The translations under genes were made by a program, and so were the position numbers. Below are positions 1-6,978 of a stretch of DNA of 34,657 bases, piece after piece. Below the pieces are notes generated by a model. It did not search any database and was not told where the DNA came from. It saw nothing but the letters and a program-made list of their open reading frames with translations. Numbering within the stretch: position 1 is the first letter of the stretch; the number at the start of each line of letters is the position of its first letter. The stretch spans positions 1 to 34,657 of the forward strand of contig CAMOKN010000020.1 of assembly GCA_946617595.1 (NCBI GenBank), written 5' to 3'. The DNA comes from an uncultured Clostridia bacterium. GTDB lineage: Bacteria; Bacillota; Clostridia; Oscillospirales; Ruminococcaceae.

Positions 1-1317
1 AAGTGGTTCTCCGATCAGGGTATAAGGGTTTGGAGTACACAAGAGGGCGAACAGCGTTTTGAGAGTCATGTGGACAAGCTGATGAACTATATTAGGTTCT
101 GGCAGGCGTCCGGCGAAAGTGCAAAGACGTCTATAAGAATCAAGACCCGTATGCAGCAGCTTTCCGCCGAAGGAATATATACCGGCGGTTCGGTACCTTT
201 CGGGTATTGTACCGTTAATAATGGGCGGCTCAATAAGAAGGGCAGGGTAGTTCTTGACCTTGCGATTGAGCCTACGGAAGCAGAGTGGGTGCGTAAACTC
301 TATGAGAAAACCGTAACCGACGGCACTGGTTCTTATAAGCTGGCTATGTTCCTCAATGATAATGGGGTAAGGACTCACACCGGCGCGAAGTTCCAGTCGG
401 AATCCGTTATCCGTGTACTTCGTAATAAGATGAACGTTGGGTATGCAAGGAATACCGATGCGGATGTGCCGCACCTTACACACTTACAGATAGTGGATCA
501 GCATACTTTTGACAGGGTTCAGGAGATTCTTGACCAGAGATCAAGGGCTTTTGATGATAAAAGGACGATAGCCCGCCAAACCAAGAGTAAGAATCTGCTG
601 TCCGGGATCATGTTCTGTGCTCACTGTGGGGGTAGGCTGACATCTATCGTATATCGTGAGAAGTACATAAGGAAGAAGGACGGCTCGGTCTATGACCGGT
701 CGCAGCTCAAATACCTTTGCTATCATAAGAGCAGGGGGCTTTGTAAGTGCGATGGGCAGAGTACCTATGTTGCTGAAAGAGTGGACAAGACTGTCTGCGA
801 GGTCATTCATCAGATGTTTGAGAGCATTAAGGGGGCTCCAAGCGAGGAGATCCTGCAGAAACGTCTGAAAAAGGAAATGGCAAGCAATAAAGCGAAGCAG
901 ACAAAGATAAATCTGGAGTTGAAGAAGAACACCAATCAGCTTGAAAGGTTACAGGAGGAGATTGCGGCTACCCTGACCGGGGACAGCATCTATTCGGCTG
1001 AACAGCTTAGTAGTGCTATAAAGACCGTAGAGAGCCGTATTTCAACTATGAACTTACAGCTTGAGCAGCTTCAGAAAGAAGCAAAGGACAAGAAAGCGTC
1101 CATAGAACAGATACGCCCGATGTTCGATCAGTTCGTAAGCTGGGCGCAGGAGTTCGATAACAGCACCCTTGAACAGAAGAAGATGATAATCTCGCAGCTC
1201 GTTACCCGCATAGAGCTTAACAAAGACTATGAGCTTAACATCGAGCTGAACATGGACTACAAGGACTTCTGCAATGATTGGGACACCCTCAACACCAAGA
1301 GTACGGTGGTGGCTTGA
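1..1317 (+). CDS. Large serine recombinase, C-terminal part (truncated by the left window edge)
   Basis: Frame is open from base 1 (KWFSDQGIRVWSTQEGEQRFESHVDKLMNYIRFWQASGESAKTS...). Contains recombinase domain motif IYTGGSVPFGY, zinc ribbon CAHCGG...C..KC and a C-terminal coiled coil. Confidence 0.93.
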   Translation, partial: KWFSDQGIRVWSTQEGEQRFESHVDKLMNYIRFWQASGESAKTSIRIKTRMQQLSAEGIYTGGSVPFGYCTVNNGRLNKKGRVVLDLAIEPTEAEWVRKLYEKTVTDGTGSYKLAMFLNDNGVRTHTGAKFQSESVIRVLRNKMNVGYARNTDADVPHLTHLQIVDQHTFDRVQEILDQRSRAFDDKRTIARQTKSKNLLSGIMFCAHCGGRLTSIVYREKYIRKKDGSVYDRSQLKYLCYHKSRGLCKCDGQSTYVAERVDKTVCEVIHQMFESIKGAPSEEILQKRLKKEMASNKAKQTKINLELKKNTNQLERLQEEIAATLTGDSIYSAEQLSSAIKTVESRISTMNLQLEQLQKEAKDKKASIEQIRPMFDQFVSWAQEFDNSTLEQKKMIISQLVTRIELNKDYELNIELNMDYKDFCNDWDTLNTKSTVVA

Positions 1318-1330
1318 CAGAAATAACAAG

Positions 1331-1376
1331 ATGTGCTATACTATTATGTACGTTTTAATAGTATAGCACATTTGAT
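1331..1376 (+). terminator. Rho-independent terminator-like hairpin after the recombinase
   Basis: Perfect 16-bp stem ATGTGCTATACTATTA/TAATAGTATAGCACAT followed by TTTGATTTT. Confidence 0.75.
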
Positions 1377-1692
1377 TTTGTGAAAATGCCTGTTCGTCAT
1401 ACTGCACAGAAAAATTCAGCGTTTTGACGAAATAGGATTTTTATGAAAACAATCTGCGGAAATCAACATAAACGCTGTTTACCTTGTTGTGAATATATAC
1501 AAAAATATTAGTGCAACATTTACATCAGTCGGTATAGACTGCTTGTTCAAATCTTGATGATTATAAGTTAAACAGTCATACGCTATCAATCGGAAGATTG
1601 ATCATTTTTTTAGCCTCAAACCCGCGTTGTAATGCGGTTAGTGAGCTAGAGCATTCGACATGAGCTGCGCAGAAAATATTGCTAAGTCATGA

Positions 1693-1768
1693 TCCCGCTT
1701 AGCTCAGTCGGTAGAGCGCTTGACTGTTAATCAAGATGTCACTGGTTCAAGTCCAGTAGCGGGAGCCA
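1693..1768 (+). tRNA. tRNA-Asn (anticodon GTT), CCA encoded
   Basis: TCCCGCTTAGCTCAGTCGGTAGAGCGCTTGACTGTTAATCAAGATGTCACTGGTTCAAGTCCAGTAGCGGGAGCCA. Acceptor TCCCGCT/AGCGGGA, T-loop TTCAAGT, anticodon loop CTGTTAA. Confidence 0.97.
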
Positions 1769-1772
1769 AGAG

Positions 1773-1805
1773 AAATCCCTCAACCAAGCGGTTTGAGGGA
1801 TTTTT
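1773..1805 (+). terminator. Terminator downstream of tRNA-Asn
   Basis: AAATCCCTCAA...TTTGAGGGATTTTT inverted repeat with T-run. Confidence 0.85.
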
Positions 1806-1933
1806 CAATTATATAGTATATATAATATCGAATTGTGCAATATGCTGTAAATGCGCGTTAAAATATGTGCTAAATATACAAATATTTTGACGCGAAATCT
1901 AATTAGAGTGCCAAATGTTAACTAAAAAATTTC

Positions 1934-1987
1934 AAAGAGGTTCGAGTCCTGAGAGGGTAACTTCAGTGGACTTGAACCTCTTTTTTT
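1934..1987 (+). terminator. Long terminator-like hairpin
   Basis: AAAGAGGTTCGAGTCC...GGACTTGAACCTCTTTTTTT: near-perfect 16-bp stem plus T7. Confidence 0.6.
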
Positions 1988-2062
1988 ATTATGCCACAAT
2001 GCCTAATAAACAGATATGAAAAATATGCTATACGGTAGTGGGATACTATTATAATATATATA

Positions 2063-2097
2063 AACCTGTCGGTCTTATAAGATCGGCAGGCTTTTTT
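2063..2097 (+). terminator. Terminator-like hairpin
   Basis: CCTGTCGGTCTTATAAGATCGGCAGGCTTTTTT. Confidence 0.6.
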
Positions 2098-2099
2098 GC

Positions 2100-2306
2100 G
2101 TTATTAAGGTGGGTGCTCCCCGGGGGCAAAAAATTTTGAAAAAAAGATGTGTACGAGGATCAATAGATTTTCTTTTCGTGTTCGCTCAATCATACTATTT
2201 GCGAAAGACTTAAATCAGAGCTTCCGGCACCTGAAAAATTTTTAAGAGGTCGGCGCGGAAGAATGGTGGGTCTTGGAGATTAAGCAAGCGACATCTTCTT
2301 GAACCA
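2100..2306 (-). ncRNA. Candidate structured non-coding RNA, divergent from the TnpB-like gene
   Basis: No long ORF. Canonical minus-strand promoter at 2312-2340 points into it. Nested hairpin CTTCCG..ACCT..AGGT..CGGAAG and hairpin TTCGC..GCGAA within. Confidence 0.35.
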
Positions 2307-2311
2307 ATCTG

Positions 2312-2340
2312 ATTATACCAGATCGTCAAGGATTTGTCAA
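2312..2340 (-). promoter_or_regulatory. Sigma70/A-type promoter TTGACA-17-TATAAT
   Basis: Reverse complement TTGACAAATCCTTGACGATCTGGTATAAT; consensus -35 (2335-2340) and -10 (2312-2317) with exactly 17 bp spacing. Confidence 0.7.
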
Positions 2341-2359
2341 GAGATTTAAGGAGGCAAAT

Positions 2360-3025
2360 ATGTTAACTTTACAGAACAACAAGTGGGCAAAGTCCGGCAA
2401 CGAAGCGGACAGACACGAAGGCAAGGTCATCGGGATCGATATGGGTGGCAAAGCATCGAACTTTGCTGTATGCGTCAGCTCATACGGTGAGATCGACAGG
2501 TTCGGCGGTGCGGAGCTTGAGGAGATCTGCCATAACGCGTTGACCGATGAGAGCGTTAAAAGGGGTTTGGACATCTATTTCCTGCATCACGCCGAGAAAA
2601 TGGTATTAAAGTGGAATGCTGCCGGCGTTACGAATATTTTTGTTGGATGCTGCGGCGGTGACTATCTTAAAGTAGTACACGACAACGAGAACAATGAGCT
2701 TTTTAAGGCAGGAGCTCACAGAAGGTTTATATCGTCTCTTCGTGATGTGTGCAAGGAAGTAGGTATAAGGATCGATGCGAAGTTTAATGAATATTATACA
2801 AGTCAGGCTTGCTCGCTTACGAACGATTACATACCTGCTAATAAGGCAGAAGCAGAGGTTTATTCCTTTGGCGGAAATAGGGTCGGGGGACTGTACATCA
2901 CAAAGACGCGCCTTATGCTGGATGCTGATGTAAACGCAGCGGCTAACATCGTAAGACTCGGCGGATATGACGTAGTTATTCCTATTGGCTGCGACTTTCG
3001 CAATGAGATCAGATCTATGGTTTGA
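2360..3025 (+). CDS. Small TnpB/IS1341-like RuvC-domain protein (no N-terminal domain; RuvC-II and zinc finger degenerate)
   Basis: RuvC-I KVIGIDMGGKASNFAV; EYYTSQACS (cf. TSQxCSxCG); RuvC-III GGLYITKTRLMLDADVNAAANIVR. Strong SD AAGGAGG before the ATG. Confidence 0.72.
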   Translation: MLTLQNNKWAKSGNEADRHEGKVIGIDMGGKASNFAVCVSSYGEIDRFGGAELEEICHNALTDESVKRGLDIYFLHHAEKMVLKWNAAGVTNIFVGCCGGDYLKVVHDNENNELFKAGAHRRFISSLRDVCKEVGIRIDAKFNEYYTSQACSLTNDYIPANKAEAEVYSFGGNRVGGLYITKTRLMLDADVNAAANIVRLGGYDVVIPIGCDFRNEIRSMV

Positions 3026-3039
3026 AAGGGGACGGCAAT

Positions 3040-3303
3040 ATGAAAATCACAAACAACAACGGATACATAGGGAACAACACGAAGGTCAGCAAGTCCGCCT
3101 ACAGCGAACTTGAGAGAAAGTACAGAGCGATGCTCGCCCTTGTGGACGAGTTCATCAAGCGGTTTCCTGAGGCGAAGGAGCTTTATGACGAGCTTTCGGA
3201 GCTTCACTCGGATATCGGGGAGCTGGCGGCAACGATACAGTTCCTCAACGGCTACCATGAAGGGGCGAAGTTCGCTTTGAGCATGGTCGGAGAAGAAGGA
3301 TAA
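3040..3303 (+). CDS. Small DUF6809-like protein
   Basis: YSELERKYRAMLALVDEFIKRFPEAKELYDELSEL...GYHEGAKFALSMV, paralogous to 5731-6006. Confidence 0.6.
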   Translation: MKITNNNGYIGNNTKVSKSAYSELERKYRAMLALVDEFIKRFPEAKELYDELSELHSDIGELAATIQFLNGYHEGAKFALSMVGEEG

Positions 3304-3316
3304 GGGGGTGGTTAAT

Positions 3317-3454
3317 ATGTGCAACTGGAAAATGAAGCTTACGGTACTCCGTATCCTCGCGGATAATAAGGAGCTCCGGGAGCTTTGGAGCAAGGAAAGC
3401 GCCGGTACGGACAAGCAGCTTCAGCTGCTTCCTCCGGCAAAGAAAACAGCATAA
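3317..3454 (+). CDS. 45-aa small protein MCNWKMKLTVLRILADNKELRELWSKESAGTDKQLQLLPPAKKTA
   Basis: ATG preceded by GGGGGTGG; fits between neighbouring genes; not in the supplied ORF track because of length. Confidence 0.45.
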   Translation: MCNWKMKLTVLRILADNKELRELWSKESAGTDKQLQLLPPAKKTA

Positions 3455-3471
3455 TTAAAGGAGTTGATTGT

Positions 3472-3825
3472 ATGAGTAAGGTTACAAGATTTTACGGGAT
3501 TGTAGATAATGTCGGCGTAGGCACACTTAAGCACGGAGCTGAGGACTACCCGGAGGTGCCGATACTGGACGGTGTGACCCTCGATGCTCGGCATCGGGCG
3601 CAGAGTGAGTTCTTTTTCGAGACAGGAGCCGATAGCGTTCGTTTCATCGGAACGGCAACACATGTGGGAGTAGAGGTTACATACAGCTTCTACCCACATT
3701 TCAGCAGGGCGCAGCTGATGACGTTTTATCGGCTGCTCGGCAAAGAGGTGCTCACGGTGGAGACCGAGTGCGAGGACGGGATATATACTATCTCTTATGG
3801 ATATGATAGGGGGAATGTGTTATGA
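3472..3825 (+). CDS. Unknown small protein, member of the tandem paralogous set
   Basis: MSKVTRFYGIV...; start at 3472 after AAAGGAG; ATGA overlap with the next gene. Shared fold pattern (see finding). Confidence 0.65.
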   Translation: MSKVTRFYGIVDNVGVGTLKHGAEDYPEVPILDGVTLDARHRAQSEFFFETGADSVRFIGTATHVGVEVTYSFYPHFSRAQLMTFYRLLGKEVLTVETECEDGIYTISYGYDRGNVL

Positions 3826-4097
3826 AAGCGTCGAAAAAGACGGCTCGGGAGGTACAGGCTGATTATCTGCGTTTCCTCGGCGCAAGCAATGTCGAGTTCA
3901 TCGAGTCGGATGACGAGGTTATCGTTATTGCCACTTTCGAGAAACAGTTCGCTCTTCAGCCCTATGACCTTGATGCGCTGGAGCAGCTTGTAGGTATTCG
4001 TCCCGACATCGGGTTTGACAATTCTGGGACGGATAAGGAAACGGTGGATATGGTGTACTCATATCCGGCAGCCAATGAAAGGGGGAATGTAATATGA
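3822..4097 (+). CDS. Unknown small protein, tandem paralogous set
   Basis: ATGA overlaps at both ends; ...YDLDALEQLVGI...VDMVYSYP. Confidence 0.65.
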   Translation: MKASKKTAREVQADYLRFLGASNVEFIESDDEVIVIATFEKQFALQPYDLDALEQLVGIRPDIGFDNSGTDKETVDMVYSYPAANERGNVI

Positions 4098-4378
4098 GGG
4101 TATCCGGAATAATCAGCGAACAGGTCAAGCTTTTGCTGGGGCTGGGTGCGTCGGAGGTCAGACTGCTGAATACCGACAAGGATGATGATAAGATCGGTGT
4201 TGCGGCTGAGTTCACGACGCGGTTCACATTCAGCAAAAGCGACTACGAGGCGCTGAAAGAAATGGTAGGATTACATTCGGTGTTCGCTTTCGTGAACACC
4301 GAATATACGGGCAACGCGGTAGATATGATATATACCTATTCGCTGGAGAAACAGGAGGAACATCATGAAGAAAAATGA
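4094..4378 (+). CDS. Unknown small protein, tandem paralogous set
   Basis: ...SDYEALKEMVGL...VDMIYTYSL; overlaps neighbours. Confidence 0.65.
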   Translation: MRVSGIISEQVKLLLGLGASEVRLLNTDKDDDKIGVAAEFTTRFTFSKSDYEALKEMVGLHSVFAFVNTEYTGNAVDMIYTYSLEKQEEHHEEK

Positions 4379-4715
4379 TTTGATTTACGCGGAAACAAGT
4401 GAGTATCTGGAAGGCGTGGGTGCTGCGCCGGAAGTCGTTTCTGACTACCGTGAGGTGCGTAAGGAAAAGTGGCAGGACGCTATGACCATAATCGGTACGA
4501 TCACCGCAACCTGCAACAACGCATTCTACGGTGCGACGATCACCCCGAGGAATCAGGCTGATGCCACCGTAAGGTGCAGGGTGGGTCATGTTGCGGCGAT
4601 AGACCTTGACGCGATTTTTGAACTCACCACTAAGCTTACGGTTACGCCCATTGACAGCACATTCGTGATAGAAGCCGTTGTTGAAGATTTCTACAGCGAC
4701 TATTGCAACAGTTAA
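4365..4715 (+). CDS. Unknown small protein, tandem paralogous set
   Basis: ...IDLDAIFELTTKL...FVIEAVVEDFY; SD GGAGG upstream. Confidence 0.65.
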   Translation: MKKNDLIYAETSEYLEGVGAAPEVVSDYREVRKEKWQDAMTIIGTITATCNNAFYGATITPRNQADATVRCRVGHVAAIDLDAIFELTTKLTVTPIDSTFVIEAVVEDFYSDYCNS

Positions 4716-4731
4716 AACAGGAGGTATCAAT

Positions 4732-5106
4732 ATGAAAAAGGAAAAATTATATGACGGAATGACAGAGGCTGAGGCATATTCGAAGACTATGGACGGAATG
4801 TATGAACCCGCAGTTCGTGATGAAAGCGATGAATGCGTTTATCACAGTACTGACCGCTGCATTTGGGAGAGCGTGAAGGCTCTCCTCGACAAGTTTGTGC
4901 TTGGCGACCCGGACAACTTTCTTGGGGAAGTGGTTAGACCTGTGGGTGATCACGACGCTGCTGTTGTGATAAGGCTCGCTCAGCTTGATCCCGATGATTT
5001 TGCTGAGATCGTTAAGCTTTCGGGGGATTACGTTATAACTCCGGGCGATGGATATTTCGAGGTAACAGTGAAAATCAAGGATTTCTACCTCGAAGCGGAG
5101 TTTTAA
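4732..5106 (+). CDS. Unknown small protein, tandem paralogous set
   Basis: Start MKKEKLYDG after AGGAGG; ...LDPDDFAEIVKLSG...YFEVTVKIKDFY. Confidence 0.65.
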   Translation: MKKEKLYDGMTEAEAYSKTMDGMYEPAVRDESDECVYHSTDRCIWESVKALLDKFVLGDPDNFLGEVVRPVGDHDAAVVIRLAQLDPDDFAEIVKLSGDYVITPGDGYFEVTVKIKDFYLEAEF

Positions 5107-5119
5107 GGGAGGCATCGCT

Positions 5120-5626
5120 ATGTCAATGCTTGTTGGATATGATGTCTATGGCGGAGTTCTCGACAACGGCGAGCCTTACAGCGTAAAGCTCAATACGCGG
5201 TACAGCTATCCCGATATTTACATAGTCGAGGGCAGTTTGACTCAGAACGAGAAGAAGGTCGGCTATGCAAACACCCTTGTTCTCGATGCACCGTTGGTGC
5301 TTGACGACCAGCCTATGCTCTACGAGGTCTCTCTTGCGGCTGGCAGGGTCGGCGGCTTTGATAAGTTCAAAGAGCTTGCAAGGCTGAAGATGACCGACAG
5401 GGTCGCGCTCGTCTGCGATGTGAAGCTTAGTGAAAGAGCGGTGTTGACAGGCTTTGCAGTTATGTTCTTCAACAAGATCGAAGCGTATCTGAGGGAATCC
5501 GGACAGGACTTCAATCGCATTCTGTACACTAACACTCGTCTTGCGAGACCTCGTTGTAAGAACCCCGAGGTCGAGAAGATCCACACGGAAATTCTTTCCG
5601 CGCATTCGGAGTATACGGTAATTTAG
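5120..5626 (+). CDS. Hypothetical protein
   Basis: SD GGGAGG then MSMLVGYDVYGG...; collinear with the upstream small genes. Confidence 0.6.
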   Translation: MSMLVGYDVYGGVLDNGEPYSVKLNTRYSYPDIYIVEGSLTQNEKKVGYANTLVLDAPLVLDDQPMLYEVSLAAGRVGGFDKFKELARLKMTDRVALVCDVKLSERAVLTGFAVMFFNKIEAYLRESGQDFNRILYTNTRLARPRCKNPEVEKIHTEILSAHSEYTVI

Positions 5627-5657
5627 GCTTTTCTGACAATTACAGGAGGTGAGTCCG

Positions 5658-5702
5658 ATGTGGTTGGTATTATCGAAGAACAGTAAGCAGCCGCCGGCAT
5701 AG
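5658..5702 (+). CDS. 14-codon micro-ORF MWLVLSKNSKQPPA
   Basis: Very strong SD (AGGAGGTGA) upstream of the ATG. Confidence 0.25.
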   Translation: MWLVLSKNSKQPPA

Positions 5703-5730
5703 GCGGCTTGCCGGAGAAAGGAAGGTAGTT

Positions 5731-6006
5731 ATGAAGAGTATAATTGAGCAGTTTTACTATGGCGAACTCAATCCCTGCGAGATGCCGGTGCCAACTACAA
5801 AAAAGTACAAGGAGACATTGGCTTTACTCACGCAGACCGAGGAGGAGTTTGTCAAGCGTTTTCCGGAGACAAAGAATATGCTTACCGAACTGAAAGACCT
5901 TATGCACACTATCTCGGCGCTGGAGAGCCTGAATGACTTTACCAGAGGATTCCGCTTCGGGGCGAAGTTCTTGCTTGACGTTCTCAGTAAGGACGAGAGC
6001 AAATAA
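5731..6006 (+). CDS. Small DUF6809-like protein
   Basis: EEFVKRFPETKNMLTELKDL...FRFGAKFLLDVL; paralogue of 3040-3303. Confidence 0.62.
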   Translation: MKSIIEQFYYGELNPCEMPVPTTKKYKETLALLTQTEEEFVKRFPETKNMLTELKDLMHTISALESLNDFTRGFRFGAKFLLDVLSKDESK

Positions 6007-6013
6007 TGTACTT

Positions 6014-6046
6014 AAGCCTGCGTGTCACACGATACGCAGGCTTTTG
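6014..6046 (+). terminator. Rho-independent terminator
   Basis: AAGCCTGCGT..ACGCAGGCTTTT. Confidence 0.85.
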
Positions 6047-6102
6047 TCTGTTTTGACTGAATTTCAACCGCTATTTTCTTTCGTTGGCAGGTGGCTTGAT
6101 CG

Positions 6103-6131
6103 TTGATTTCACATCTCGCGAGGAGTATAAT
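6103..6131 (+). promoter_or_regulatory. Promoter TTGATT-17-TATAAT with palindrome CTCGCGAG in the spacer
   Basis: -35 6103-6108, -10 6126-6131, palindrome 6115-6122. Confidence 0.55.
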
Positions 6132-6164
6132 AATAGACAGGAAGCGTAAAGTGAGGTATGTCGT

Positions 6165-6353
6165 ATGTCGCTTAACAAGGCAATCAAGTATGGGAAGGAG
6201 CACCGCCGTCAATATGTAGGTGCCAAAAATGTATCTCCGCATTGCCGCAATCACGGCGGCTGCTATCATTGCTTGGAAAATCGTATGTACAAGCTGCGCA
6301 AGACTGTTGATGCGGTGGAAAGTAAAGTCAAAGACGAGATGCTCAATAAATAA
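6165..6353 (+). CDS. Small Cys/His-containing mobile-element protein
   Basis: MSLNKAIKYGKEHRRQYVGAKNVSPHCRNHGGCYHCLENRMYK; resembles small ORFs seen on Firmicutes mobile elements. Confidence 0.6.
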   Translation: MSLNKAIKYGKEHRRQYVGAKNVSPHCRNHGGCYHCLENRMYKLRKTVDAVESKVKDEMLNK

Positions 6354-6377
6354 TCAGGTTTGAAAGGATATGGAAAT

Positions 6378-6605
6378 ATGCTTCAGAACGACAGGGAAAG
6401 AAATTATGCAAGAGGGTACGCTAAGGGTTTTGCCATAGGATTTATTGGAACACTCATAAACGGCGTAGGTGACGGCTTGATCTCGGCGGAACAGGCTATC
6501 AGTGAGCTTAATGGCATTTTGGACGATTATGAAAAAAAGATAATATCTATCGAAAGATTTGGTGCTATCGTCGTTGATCCTGAAGATATTAAGGACGAAG
6601 CGTGA
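6378..6605 (+). CDS. Hypothetical small protein
   Basis: Start 6378 (MLQNDRERNYARGYAKG...) after GAAAGGATAT. Confidence 0.5.
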   Translation: MLQNDRERNYARGYAKGFAIGFIGTLINGVGDGLISAEQAISELNGILDDYEKKIISIERFGAIVVDPEDIKDEA

Positions 6606-6717
6606 CAAGCCTATATATAACTGTCTGAGATTTGTTTAAGACGTTGCAAGAATGCATAAAAATGCATCCTGCCAGCTCTTTGCTTTTGGAGATGATTCAC
6701 AAATTTTCATAAAAGGC

Positions 6718-6746
6718 TTGACTCTTTTTCAAAATGGCCATATAAT
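6718..6746 (+). promoter_or_regulatory. Promoter TTGACT-17-TATAAT
   Basis: -35 6718-6723, -10 6741-6746, 17-bp spacer. Confidence 0.65.
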
Positions 6747-6752
6747 ACACAT

Positions 6753-6948
6753 GTACCCGCCAATGGAATAATGAAGATTAGGAACTGGCAGATCAACTGT
6801 CATCGGAATTAAGAAATAAAAGAAGCAAATTGTAAAAAGGCGGGGTCAAGTTAGACCAATGCGTAAGTATTGGTTAGTTTGATCTTGGTGCGGTTTGCTT
6901 TTTTAGACTATATAAGCCGACTGCACCATAGCAGCCGGCTTTTTTCGT
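6753..6948 (+). ncRNA. Candidate structured leader/small RNA upstream of the SNF2 gene, ending in a terminator
   Basis: About 200 nt without ORF after the promoter. Long-range stem AAGCAAA..TTTGCTTTTTT and a second terminator CCGACTGC..GCAGCCGGCTTTTTT. Confidence 0.45.
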
Positions 6949-6978
6949 CGTCGGTTTAATCGGAAGGAAGTGACTAAA

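Noticed and set aside
1-1768. tRNA-Asn as the attachment site of the serine-recombinase element
   Set aside because: Large serine recombinases usually target protein-coding sites rather than tRNAs, the tRNA is intact, and no direct repeat of its 3' end was seen within the window.
2360-3025. Active IS605/IS607-type transposon
   Set aside because: No TnpA gene or transposon-end hairpins found; the TnpB-like protein lacks the N-terminal half and RuvC-II/zinc-finger residues.
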